Below, piece by piece: positions 13,101 through 26,800 of a DNA stretch of 63,244 nt. A program made the translations under genes and the position numbers. A model generated the notes under the pieces. It was not told where the DNA came from and made no database searches. It saw only the letters and a list, made by a program, of their open reading frames with translations. Source of the DNA: Ichthyophonus hoferi. Lineage: Eukaryota > Opisthokonta > Ichthyosporea > Ichthyophonida > Ichthyophonidae. The stretch is taken from NCBI GenBank assembly GCA_002751075.1, contig NAOQ01000142.1, positions 1 to 63,244 of the forward strand. The letters run 5' to 3'. Positions within the stretch are counted from its first letter, which is position 1. Every line of letters starts with the position of its first letter.

Positions 13101-16100
13101 CCAAAGGCTGTAAATACAACAGCGGTTATAATGATAGACTGTTAGCTCATATATGAGGAAAACAAATAGAAAAAGGGTAAAAAGAATATGCCCCGTGTAC
13201 ATACATATAGTGCATTACAATTATTAGAGAAAGTGATAGATCATGTAGAACAAGCCTTTGATAAAATATAACGTACTTAATAGAGTTCTGTCTGCCTTTG
13301 CCAACCTCAGCAGCCATAATAATACCACCTCTATCGGCCACAGCAAAAGACCATGTTCCGGGTAGAGCCTGTAAGGGGAAAGGAAGGTTGGATGTTAATG
13401 ATTTTAGCAACTAATACATACTAGGGTGAATAGCTCTAACATACGGTTACCCTGATGTTTACACATCAATATACAGAGTATGACCAGACATACTGCATAG
13501 TATCTTAACAACTTAAACCAAATTTTCTCCTATTTACGTCAGTACGTATGCATCACTATATTTGTATCTTTATGTGCCGGTGTTCCTATATATATATATA
13601 TATACTATTGCAGCTTTCACAACTATATTGAAATCGCATTCACCACAAACATATATACGTTTATTATCATCATTATATATATGTACTTATCCCGCTTCCC
13701 GTGCCACCTACAATTAACCATAACAAGCACACCCTACTAGAGCCAATCACTTACCGCCTTCCATCTATAACCACCATCCCTAGACACGAAGAGAGAGGTA
13801 TTGGAAACCTCGAGATAGCGGCCTACACTACCTGCAGAAGAGAATAAGGGGTGTTATTGAAATGACGCAGATATGACGTAGGTAAGGTATAGTGGAGTGA
13901 GACAAGGAGTATATGTATAGGCTCCTACATACATTATATATATAGTAAAATATAAGAATACTATTCGATGTGTATAAGTGCAGGTTAGACCACGGCTAAA
14001 GAGCGATATATTCGACACATTATTAATCAAAAAATTAATTCTGCCGTAGACAGGAATATCAGATCTTGTACGAGCATCCCATTGGAAAAATAAAACAGCA
14101 TCAATCAACATAACATATAGCATCAATAGCCACAGTAGTATATAACCCTAGAGGGGGAGGAAAGAGATGCCATACCATGGGCAATAACTAGACCAACAGC
14201 AGCTTCTTGACTGAAAATGGGCTGGATAAGGTGTGTGGTCTCCTCACTCACAAAGTTATGAAGTTGGAGATAGCAGTCCTGCGTAATCCAATATAAGGTA
14301 GGTGAGTACATTCAGGATATCAATAGCACTATGGTAAGACACTGCATGGCAATGTTTTATAGTATGGGCGAACAAAGGCAGAAAACAGACAAAGAGGTGG
14401 CAGCACCTACATACCGAGCATTTCCACTTGGTGCCGTTCCAGTCTCTCTCAGGGGCCCTAAGAGGCTTCCATTCACCACCCTTGTCAAAAGAGATCACAG
14501 TACGGAACTCTTGAATTCTGTTGTCCATCACCAACTGTATGTTTTACAAACCTGGATCATTAATACCTGTAATATTCTTAAGTTGCAATTGAGGACAATT
14601 GCCGGCAATTAATAAATTGTACGTAAATTAAATTAAGTTAAAAGAAAAGAAAAATTCCAAAAGGGGGGTGTCTAGAACTAATACTGAAAGAAAACGACCA
14701 GAGAGGCCGGAGATGGAGAGAATGACAATAATAACAACAAGAACAACAACATTGTAAGTAATAGGAGAGGGATAAAGTACCTGGTTGGTGATGTAAGTAC
14801 CAACGATAGAGGCCACCATATGGAAGTCACTTCTAACATTTTCAATGAAAAGATGATTCTGTGTGTAAGATATGAATCTATTAGTGAAAGAGTAGAAGAA
14901 ATAAAATAACAGGCAGGTCAAAATATAGACATGGAGGAATGTATAGCAAAAAGAATGTTAATAAAGGCACAAAAAAGGAAAGGGATGGTTGAAGATGGGG
15001 ATAACAGGAATAATTTTTTTCAAAAAAATTACATAAGATAAATGGACAAAAAAACAAGAACAAAAGAGAACGAAATAAGAAAGAGACAGAGGAATTGGCC
15101 CTAAAATCACATGGTGCTTACACGAAGGGAGAGGGCGTAGACCGTACCAGACATGTCGGATACATAAAGGTTACCCTGTAGAGAGAGCAGTGTTAATACT
15201 TCTTACCCTCATCTTAAACGAAATGTATATTATAATGTTCTGGCAGGCATTGTCTAGTAATTGTCTCTCTGGCTTTGTTCCGCACCAGCAATATATCTAA
15301 TATGTAACTACTTGCTCCTGAGCTATTGTATTTATGTGTAAAGAGAAACTACTATAAACTGAAGTGAACTAATCTAACAATATCGTTAAATACAGCAAAC
15401 ATCATAATAACTATAACAACGGAATCATCCCGTCTCTCCTAATCAATATCTGATAGAACAAGGCGCCTTGTGCTGAATCAAACACAACTATTTTATGGAA
15501 ATATACAACTACAAGTGTGCGAATGGGAATAGACTCATTATAAGACTAGTTTCATTGGGTGGATTTCAGGAGGACATTTAAACTGGTGTAGGAACGGTAT
15601 TAAAACAGCAATGATATAAGACAAGAAAGGAATCCTTAGCGAGAAATAACATGTAATTCTTACAGTGTGGTAGTTGTGTGGATTGGTACCGTCGTCGTTG
15701 TCCACATTCACAAACACACTTCCCTCGGACACATCCAGGATTTGATAACCCTGTCATTATATTAGATTATATCAATGTTTCTTCTTATTATTGGTCAGTG
15801 TACTAGCACATCACCTTTGATTCGTCTCTATTGGGGCTTCTCTTCATTCATTGGCCAAACTATTAGCTATCTCATCCAATAGTATCACACAAATGGCCTA
15901 ATAAAATTAATAACACTAACATATTGAAGTAAAACTTGTTACTAATAATAATCATAGGATTATCAATAGAATAATTCACATTATTCCCATATCAAGAAAC
16001 ATAGTTTAAAGTCTCTAATTTATAGGTAGATCTATGAGCCAATCGTGCTTCTTATTGGAGTAGTGATTGCGATTAATTAATACAGACAAGGTCAATCGAG

Positions 16101-19100
16101 TATACACATATGCAGACAGAATGACAAGGGAAAGTACGAAAGTACAGTAAATGAAACAAGGCATGCAGCAGAATGAAAAAGGGAGTGGTGATAAAACAGA
16201 TACAAGGTAGGTAAAGCACCCAACCAAGCCCTTACCAACTCTTTATCCTTCTGCTCATCGATGTTAGTCTTACTCAAATTAGCAGGGAAGTGAGCATAGT
16301 TCCAGACGTTACCTCCGTCTTCACTAATCTGGAGAGACATGGTATGTTGCTGTAGTGATAAGGGGTTGTGATGGGTGGAATGTCAGCGTGTTCTCATTTT
16401 CTGGCAGCTCATACTACTGGGAATTATATTTGACATAAAAAAGCACATAGGCAATAGTAAGACCGTTCGGGTCGAGTATTGCAGTAAGAATGAGGGCCAA
16501 ACTCTCACCCTTTACCTTTCTGTCTATACAGGACTCCAATCATATATAAATATATACATGCATACATATACACTTGTCTCTACACCAAGTACAATCATCC
16601 TCAGTACATACATCCGGCATCAGAGAGCTCATGAAGATATACTCGTTAATGATGGCAAGATCAAAGCCATCCTGCTTAATCATCTTGTGGGTCTCAAACA
16701 AGTCCGTTGTACGGTACAGGTCAAAACGTCTATTGTATCCTGCATAATGTCCGTGCACCTCGTTTAGTGGTAGTAATATAACCTATCATAAAAGCATAAA
16801 GGGTTTATCCATAAATATCAACCAGTCAAACATGCCAATCTATAGATACAGGCCCCTACATCCAACCATTTTATAAATAGTATACTAACCCATCATAAAG
16901 AAGTGTATTAGTTGGTATGGAATTACATAAATAAAGCATGTCAGTTAAGAATATAGGGACAGGAGACATTATTAATTAATACTATTGATTTTTCCAATAA
17001 CATAAGCCATATTACCTAAACCTATATATCATCCTATTACCTTCTCTCTTCATTGTCCAATAGCATGTTAACTTGGCATCCTTGGCGTCAGGGGAGGCCC
17101 ATAGCAGAGTGAACACATTCTTGATCTTGGTATCGATCCAAGTCCGTCCATAATCCTTAGAATAATACACCTACTCCATCGTGTTAGCCCTATACTATAT
17201 CCCATCACAATGCTTATCAATAACACTACAAACCTCAGCCAGTACCATCCACCCATTAAACGACTAGGTCTATTAAGGCTATATATCTTGCTATTGCCTC
17301 TAGTCAACTCCCTCCTCTCCCTAGATATCTTACCCATAAGTATGTGGGGATGGATATTTACAAACATCTACGCAAACTTACAACACATTGCTCTAGTCAT
17401 GCAGTGTATGTATGATTGAATATATATATGCACATTCCTTAATAATATAAGAACCAATCAAACAAGTTTTTGTTTTTAAATGAAGTCCTTGTTATTCAAT
17501 AAGGAGGCAATTATAGATAAATAGTGAGTCATATTACCAATCGATGAAATATCATACTTGTTTGGTTATACAATATATAAATATGGGCATGCCCTTGGTC
17601 TGAACCTACCTCCTGATGCTTACTACCCACTCCAAGCAGGAGATTGGGTAGGGTGGGGTGGAAAGACATCATATCACTAGTTAAGTCAAGATTAAAGGGA
17701 TGGGACTCCCATTCTTTTCCAGAATCTACACTGACAAAGATTTTCTTCTTGTCCTTTGATATAAGCAATACCTACATAAAGATAGGGCTGGGATTAGTAT
17801 AATATAATGTTATATATTAAATTACATAGTGTTGTAATTGTGCTAGGACAACTAGCTCGCAAGGGGCGAGGGAAGCTGGTTAATCGGATATTAATCAAGA
17901 GTGCGTATCTATATAATGCTTATATATTTCATCTTGATAAGATATTAACTAATATTGCACGGTAAATAGGAAGTAGCTGGTATATATATATATATCAAAA
18001 GAATTAATAGAGGACAAAGAATAATAACCAATTATCACCATAAGTTGATTCCATTAAATATAATATTTTATACTACCCGTATATTAATGTTGTATGTTGT
18101 ACCAGCTGTACCTTGAACTATGTACGCTATATATCCCTATTGACTCATCTACACACTACATATATAGTGAATCACACATACATAGCCTGTAAATAATTGA
18201 CGTATCGACAATATATATTTCGGGCATGTTACCATATAAACGAAAAACCAACCAATCACATATTCTTGGTAATTATAATTAAAAAATATACCTATAGGAC
18301 CATGCACGCTGTCAGGTTTTAAGTTTACTGCCACCACCTAGTGATTGGTTAGCTGTTCTCTAATATATATTGATTATTGTTGCTAATTGGTCAAAATCAA
18401 AATCACTAAGACATAAGACTACATAGAGATAATTATTAACCCCCCTTACAGACAATAAAACACTTACGTGGTTCTCAAAATTAGGATTCTTCATCAATGA
18501 GTTGCTGTGTAGGAAAGGTAGTAGGAGGTATATGGTTAGAGATAGAGAGAGAAGTGAAATACAATACATTAAGGTAAGAAGTACTTATCCGTAAAGGGTG
18601 GAGAAAGAGAAACAATAATTACAGAACAACATATTGCCAGAGAAGAAACGAGGGGTAGAGAGAGGATAGCCATAGGAAGTCACATTAAAACATACAAACA
18701 GTACTCTAGCTCCACAGGAACAGGCCCCATGACACCACCAGGTTATAAAACCGTCACACACCCTTCCCTCCTATTATCACCACCCCTATCCTGATTCAAA
18801 GCAATCACTCGATACTACACATCAGGCCTAACTAATTACTACCCCATCCTATATCCAGCTCGCATAAGGCCAGCCCCCATAAGAATTAATATCTACCTGT
18901 CAACTGCAAGGTTATTAATTTTTGAGGATTCATCAACGAAATTCACGCCGTTATCTTCACTACGCCATAGCTGGGTCTTAGCATTGAGCGTGTCGTCCAT
19001 GTTGTTCACAACCAGAATAGCCTGTACAACATACATATTAGGTATATTCCTTGATAGCACACATCTTTGTTACAAAACTGCCCAATAGGAGGCACGCTAT

Positions 19101-20374
19101 ATAAATCAAGATAAATAAAACTATCACTGCAATTATGCATGAAAGCTAAGGTACCGCACATCAAGTCATATATTCGATATTCAGTAAATTGCTGTAATAA
19201 TGCTATTATATGTGTATATGAATGGCTACCCACCGGCCAGACTTATTGCAATTGGTAGATTATCATCCATATACAAGTACTAGTCATATCTCTCTTTAAC
19301 AAAAAAAAATTGTACTCAAGTGTATGGGTAAGTGCCTATGCACACTTGATAATAAAGTAACACTCATAAAATAAGGTAGGTGGCATGTGATTGCATATAC
19401 GGGTTAAGCTGCTTAGAGACGAGACAGAAAGAACCTATCCAGATTCTGACTTGCAATAGGTAGTGTGCACATACAAATGTGATACTGCACATTAGGGTGC
19501 ACAAACCAGGCAATCGACTGCCAACAACACTATCACGTCTTCATCAAACTCCACTCACCTGTGTAGCTTTCTCGGCTCCTACCCATTCAATAGTGACATA
19601 CTTGGAGCGCATCTTCCCCAATACAAACTGTAAGAGTAAACGCCCGAGTTAGTCCTGATTTGGACCATTCATATAGTAACCATATATGATAGAGGATAGA
19701 GGGTAGGCCTTAAAAGGCCCAGTTTACCCTTTTCTTCCTTGTAGGTATATATGTATGCTTATGTATAGATGTATCTATTCATTTTGGAAAACTAACAAAC
19801 ACCAGAGAAAGAAGAACAGGCAATATACCTTTACACCAACACCGTATATTACATTATGCCACTACTATACTAATGACATCCACACCCCTTGATAGTCCCA
19901 TAAAGATTCATTCACTTAATATTCCTGCTCTCTCCCAGAGACCCATAGATACATATACCCATATAGAGCCATGTGCAACTAAAAGCAGGCCAGTAGCATA
20001 CCACCACACCACATATACTACCTATGACCCTTACTATCTACTCGTATTCTCTCATGCTCTAATCATTATATCATCTTCTGCTATGCACCTACCGAATTTC
20101 CCTGGACCTCCGCATCGTCGGTTTTAGTTTTATTTCCAACTGGGTCGTCTGCTCTACGTGCTCTATATCCTGTGAGTTCTCTCACATTCCGCTGCTGTAC
20201 AAAATCATGTTCCGTTCCCGCAAGACTACGGATGTTCAAGGGGGCTTGTCTCTTCTGCATACGTCTGGAAGACTTACTAAGAGTATACCCATCGTTTACG
20301 TTGTCTAAAGGATTACTCTGAACGGCACTAATGAGCGTGGCCGTGGCCACAGCCAACCCCAACCAGCGCAACAT
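10189..20374 (-). CDS. SORT1: Sortilin-like VPS10-domain receptor, complete (23 exons, 825 aa)
   Basis: Exons: 20374-20093, 19627-19559, 19021-18897, 18504-18468, 17771-17610, 17170-17041, 16739-16612, 16349-16236, 15750-15664, 15175-15122, 14858-14781, 14534-14415, 14278-14176, 13831-13755, 13368-13277, 12965-12866, 12449-12368, 11859-11802, 11530-11399, 11289-11173, 11060-10869, 10558-10490, 10258-10189. All phases agree; human sortilin has 831 residues. Sortilins carry cargo between Golgi, plasma membrane and endosomes. A signal peptide (MLRWLGLAVATATLISAVQS) precedes a propeptide with furin-type sites (QKR, RARR). Then come beta-propeller Asp-box motifs (SVDSGKEW, SKDYGRTW, SEDGGNVW, SFDKGGEW, SRDGGYRW, SWDFGNTW), the 10CC cysteine region with GYRKVPGDKC, and one membrane helix (SIFAVIIPILAVVLAMASIA). 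The tail has a YMAL (YxxPhi) motif and a Ser/Asp/Glu cluster. There is only one VPS10 domain and no LDLR, FN3, PKD or leucine-rich parts, so it is sortilin-type rather than SORL1 or SORCS. An upstream in-frame ATG at 20452 is less likely because the signal peptide starts at 20374. Confidence 0.95.
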
Positions 20375-23300
20375 GTTCTGTGTTTTACAAGGAGAGATTG
20401 TCAGAAAGCTACTTCCTAATATATCTACGGTGAATATGCCTAGTAATAACAAAGGATAAATAACTGCACTATAACTTGTATGGACTTAGGGGTTAAGTTA
20501 AAAGCTTGGGGGAATACAACAACGTGCTAGAATGGAGGTAGCAAGTTTGGCCATGGATTTGAATATATATGAGCAATGATATATAGGTTCGTAGCGTAGT
20601 TTTGTAGGCGCCGCCTATGCTTTTCCGTTTACAAGCATCTATCATTCAATATTTAGGCCTAGACTGATATTCATTTATCTTCCTTTTAAAAAACTTGACA
20701 ATACATAATATTAAGGGGTCTATAAGCTAACTCGAATAAAACCATAATAACAAAGAGCAAATATAAATGTATGTACAAGTGGGTGGGCAATTATGCAAAT
20801 GGGATGTACTGGAAAAAAGAGTTGTTTTATGCCACACTCAAGTTTTTTTCCTAAAAGCCTGCAACAACAGAAGAAGGGTAAGGAAACAGTTAGGGGTTCG
20901 GTCTCAATAATCTCAAATGCATTAAAATGTTTTACTTTTTCATTTAAGATAGCTTCATCCTGATATAATTATTAATAATTAGCCTGTCAGGCACCTAAAC
21001 CATATCTTGATATACTATATTATTTATATTATGATCAGGGGAAGGGGAATCCTACTACAGCTTAACGCGAAAAACTACATGTAAGATGCTAAGTTTAACA
21101 GTATTTTTTTCTTGAAAAAAATGTGCCTTTTAACTGCAAAAAGACTGTAAGCTTACTAATAATTTAGAAACACCTCTCACCTTTAGAAAATAATTGAATA
21201 TAATATAATATGTATATATGAAAATAAATATATATCTGGCCAATTCTACTATAATCGATTAAGATGTTGGGTATAAAGCATAAAAACAAACAGAAAGACT
21301 AACAACCGCATTCATACCAAGTGAGCCTACTGTTTTTCGGCATGCTCTTTGCGTGACTTTAATTATATCTATAATATTCTATTGATGGATATTATTTGGT
21401 TAACAACTGAACTACGTCCTAGGGTTTCTTAGGTAGGAACACGATATATTTTATGATGTACATTATTGCAAAAATAAAACATATTTATTAATATAAAATA
21501 GGTATTTGAATTTTTAATAATATATAATAATTTTGTGCTTATGATACAGAGTTATACTTGCGTCTGCGATGCGTTAGTTCTTTGTTGAAACCAATATGAG
21601 CACATCACAAGGTTGTTAAATGTTATTGGTCTATTATAAACAAAAAAAGACTGTTTTTGTTAAATAATTTATCATTGGTGAACTCATAGGAGTCTAATAG
21701 TTGATTGCTTGATAAAAATCTATAGATCTCACCACGAATAGATAACCATACTTCCTCATTGGCCTATAGTTGCATCTATAAGCACATTACTTTAAGTGGT
21801 AACCATCTTGCTCTTGTACCTAGACTCTCACTTCAGTTTATTCTAATTAAATAATAATAAAATTGCCAATGCACAAAGCCACGGGAGTTCTCAGGAAACC
21901 ATGTGGGCTTTTAGATATTAGATAACCGTTGGGGATGAGGCTAGGGTAGGGTGGAGATCGAGGTTCGGGTGGCGTTAGGAGGGGTGGTGGGGAGGAGTGG
22001 TTGTCATGAACTCGTTTATAATATTTTGTTGTTTTGAAGTTTTTAATTGGGATTGTTCCAAAAACTCCCACTATCTTACCACAATGACATTGCTGTGTAA
22101 GTGTTTTCAGGACAATTCGATAGATGACCGAGGTACCATAATATAATCCTTGATATGTCTATAAAATGGAGAATACTCGCATGAAAATAATGGGTGGGGA
22201 TGTTCGTACGAGGAAAAATAAATCTTTAGCTTATAAGATTGATACAATAGACCAATAATCCAGCATATTAGCATACTAAGGGGTTGATTTATGCACTTAT
22301 ACTTTTTAATAGGTTAAAAGGGGTATTGGTAAAGCTGATGTACTTGAGGGTAATCTATTATGCACAGAATAAATTCTATTTACAGCATATGATAGGATTG
22401 CGAGCAAATCGTACGTTTAATTCTAGTTTTACTAAATTAGTGGTGTGACGTTCTTTAATGTGATTGGTAGCTAGTTGCCCCGCAACTCTATTGGCGAATA
22501 TTGCTCCTTTAAAGGTTTCTGGTATTTAAACATTTTATGACCACTAATCTTACAAAAACATTTCCTATTATAGTCTATGCAGATATTTTAAAAAAAAAAA
22601 TTGGAATTTTTTTTAAAAAAAAAAAGCAATAGAATTTTTTAGAAGTCCAAGAATCTTAGCGCAATTATTATATTCTCTATTCTATAATTATTACTTTTAA
22701 CCTTTCAACTAGATATATAAATAAATAGCCTCTAATAATATTTTAAAGTATTGCAATAAGCAAAAGAATATGGGTTATAGGTTTCTTTTTGGTACAGCCT
22801 ATAGGTGAAACGGAATATCCACTCAGTGTAACCGAAAGTAGTGGAGCAGTTATTGGAGTAGAAGTGTTTCCGCATAAATTAATACCAATACAAATCCCAC
22901 CTACCTATAACCTTTTAATAAGAGGTGACACGGAAAGTAAAGTAGAAACTACTTATAATATAATAAAATTGAAAATATGCAGTGAAATAAATACGCCAGT
23001 GCTTGTGCATTGTGAACGACTGTTTTTCGCTATATAATATTTGAGACTATCTGGTTAATTATTGATGTTCTGAAGCTAGCGGACCTTAACTACTTAAACA
23101 TGTACTTATTTGAGTACTTCACTTTGTACAAAGGAATGGTTGTTAGTCCAAAATATAGCCTTAAAACCTCGATAAGTAGCTAAGGATATTGAGAATTGTC
23201 AAGGCAAAAATTCGGGTTTGATATCAAAACTATCAGTAAGTGCATCAAAATATGAATAATATTAATAGCTTGGCTTTCTCAACTTTTACAAGCCATACCC

Positions 23301-23806
23301 TATAACTCTACACTGCAATGCAAAGGGTGTGGTTTCTATAAATACTAGGAATAGTTCCTTCTCGTTGTAGACATCATCTTATATAGGTACAGTTTTATGC
23401 TAACAAAATAGTGAATCAGACAAGGTACTCCTAACTAAAATCGTGAGTTTGGCAAGGCGTGCCTGTGAACTAGGATGTCAAGTCCATTAGATACTTCGAA
23501 AAATGGAACAAATAGAAACGGAATATATAAGTAAAGAAAAAATGGCAAAGAATGTGGAGACCACCTGCACTTATAATACCAGGGCATCACTAAGGGAAAT
23601 AGTTATGCAATACAATAATTATATTAATAATAACAGGGTTGGTCTATCGGTCATATACCGAAGTGAAAATGTAATGCCGAAACCTGTTGCAGCAATACAT
23701 GTACCAGTTATCCAATACAAAGGGCAACCAAACCAACAGCCCTCCTGTCTGAACCCCTCTTAAATCGTGCCTCCGTTGTCTCTCCTATGTTCACATAACA
23801 AGAGCT
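20375..23806. other. AT-rich intergenic region
   Basis: Lies between the 5' end of the sortilin-like gene and the 3' end of the GTPase gene. No recognised gene. Two plus-strand open frames (22789-23037, 82 codons; 23503-23763, 86 codons) have balanced residue composition but match nothing I know and could be chance. An A/T homopolymer stretch lies at 22590-22626. Confidence 0.5.
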
Positions 23807-26800
23807 TTAGCAGCAGCCACACATTTCTCCAAGAGGACCAGAACCATCAGGTTTAACACGAATAAGGAATAGCAATTTGTTGTCTTTGCGAAGGTCCTGC
23901 ATAAGAGGATGCCATTTGTGGAACACTTCCTTGGTGGGGTCTGTATGTAGAGAAGACTGTCAATATAATATCTAGAAATACAAATGATGTAATTATGTCT
24001 AAAGAATAACAATAGGGATAGAAGGAAGGATTAGGGTAGGGGCTGCTGCTGCAGGATTTCATACAGGTGGTGATTAGATAACTATGGCATTGTGTAAAGA
24101 AAAGCAATGGTAGAGGCGAGCATAGGTATCTTATAGTGAGATAGATTGGAGAGGAAAAAGAGAGAGCGGTCAATACATACAATAGGGGATACGATGGTCA
24201 GGCACGGGCACATGGATCTGGAAGGCAGGATTAATGGTGTGGAAACTAACACGATACACCTGGCTGGACACCTTGCCCCCTACCAAGTAAATAATCAATC
24301 TATGTTGTTCTAAGGGAGAGTCTGTAGCCGCCTCATACTCTAGACGTACACGGAATCGGAGAGCATCCCAGTCACCATCCTCTACAGAAGGTACCTCCAC
24401 CTGGAGGGAATAGTTATATTACTATCATAAGGCTGTCACTCATGACTGGACCTGTAATGGTGTGGTCTGAACATGCAATTCTCCCTCTCTCCTCCTCCTC
24501 CATCGTCCCCTGTATATCCTATCCTACTCACACTAACCTTAATGAGTGCAGACGATGTATTGCTACCCTGCTCTCCAAAGAAGGTGTTAAGAGTTTCCTG
24601 TCGCCACTTGAATTCTACCACAAAGTTGTTGCACTCTTTGTCCTGCTGCTCGGCAAGGTCCAACCACGTTACACCTACCCACACATGCAGTAAGCTAGAT
24701 GTAAATATTAGTGATAACCCCATATACCCGCTAGACCCCCCTCGTGCCTTTCTTAAGAGTGCATAGCAACATAATCACCTCTTCCACAACTAAGGAAGTA
24801 GATAGGCAATAGATGTCAACTACACAGAGATAATGTGTATGCGGGTGTCATATTGTTGTATAAAATCACTTTGTAGGTAAAGATCGAGATATATATGATA
24901 GTATAATAGAATGCATGTATGTATGTAGATATTTAGATAGGGGGGTGTGATGATACCTAAGGCCTCTGCCTGCTCTGCACTGTGAATAAACAGACCGGGG
25001 TAGGGAACAATCTCTAAGTTAGCCAGTTTGACAGCCCGCATGTACTCGCCAATAGCAGCCATAGGCAGATGATTATGAAGGTGAATATTCTGGTGGTTCA
25101 GACCATGGAAGCCATACTTGGATCCCAATGCCTGCACCCCAAGTAAGATTAGCATGTGGCTATATGCTACAATAGTATACCTAGGTATATGCATGTGTGG
25201 CTCTGTCTGACAATTAAAGATACATGGATCGAGTAAAGAGTCTTCCACCATTATGCTAAAGATCCAGCCACGTTATTTGATTTTCAGAGGTGCCGATTGT
25301 ATATACTGCTGTGACCACTCTTAAGTATATACTATATACTTGGTAATGTTGACAATAAAAAATGTGGAATGGTGCAAGTTATACAATATGCATGGGTCGT
25401 GGTAAATATATCCTGGGCTGCATGTGCAAAGGGAAATAGAAAGATACAAAACTGGGTCTGAGAGAGCATCTCATAGCACAATAAGAACATAAAGGGTGTG
25501 ACTAATGAATAGCAATACCAAAATCATAGGCAACAACAAATAAAATAAGAAAGGAAGAAGAATGAATGAATAAGCATGTGTAGAGAGCAGGGTGGTAAAT
25601 AAAAGCATAAATTCCACCATCTACCACCAGATGGCCCAATACACAATGAACACAAATACCAAGACAGGCTGTAGAAGAACCCATTATCACCAGCTAGCTG
25701 CATGTCCTTACCTGAATACGCTTAATAGCCTTGGGGCCATATACGGCATCGTACAACTGGGTACAGGTGAGGCCCACCTTGGCCACCTCCTTGGAGGGGA
25801 GATGGGACATAATGCGATAGAAGGCCTTCTCTGCCTGTGTGTACAGGGCCAACAGGATGGACTCCTGGGGGCTGGCTGGTTGGTTGGCACAGAGACTGGG
25901 TCGGCATGGTCGGAGGCACTCATCAAAACTTTTCTCAAAAAATTCACGGTCCAGGCGTTTGCCAATAAAAACAATTTTACAACTACGTAACTCAGTTGGC
26001 TTCCATTGGCTGACAAAGGACTTCTCCATGACATCAGACACAGCATGGAACACTAGCTTGTAGGGGCTGCCAGCCACGGCTAGTACGGCCTTGCAACGGT
26101 AGAGGACACCTACTTCGTCCTTCTACAGAAGGGTAGGCAAGGAGGGATATGATAAGGTTTAGTAAGGATGCAAGGATTAAACAGGCATATGTTGGAGTCA
26201 CTAACAAGGCAAGTGAGGTTTTCACTAAGTTGATTAGACGATAAAAATAGAAAGGTCATAGGTAAGTGAGCATAGGTTGGTAAAGGTGAGTATTTCTGAG
26301 GGGACACCCTATATTATACACCCAATATATATAGAGAGAGAATAGAAATGTGTATGTATATTGGTCCTGATTAGAATAAAATGCATTAGAGAGGGCTTTT
26401 GGGATCAATATAGCAGTATATAAAAGAACTCCTATGACTAAGAGGACTCTACTAAGATTCTAAAATTTTATTCACCGGTAGATAAGCATCAGCTACTATA
26501 CTTTCAGATTAAATATTATATTCGTGCCCAGCCAATCATTAATAATAAATGTGAACTAAGCCTACATCTATATATACCCGCACATCCCCCCATTTATGTA
26601 TACAAACATGCCTAAGGTAGGCAGGACAATCGACAGAGTTAGAGTTAGACCCATGACTATTGGAAGGTAATCAGGTATATTATAATACAATATACCTAGA
26701 TAAGAACATATGTTATCTAATGATATTATAGTATAACATACCTATACAATACCTTATATCATACAATACTTACTTTGATTAAGGCCAGTCCACGAACCCA

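Noticed and set aside
16375-16767. 130-codon plus-strand open frame
   Set aside because: Overlaps a well-supported sortilin exon on the other strand and runs into intron.
25592-25990. 132-codon plus-strand open frame
   Set aside because: Antisense to the CobW C-terminal exon; no independent support.
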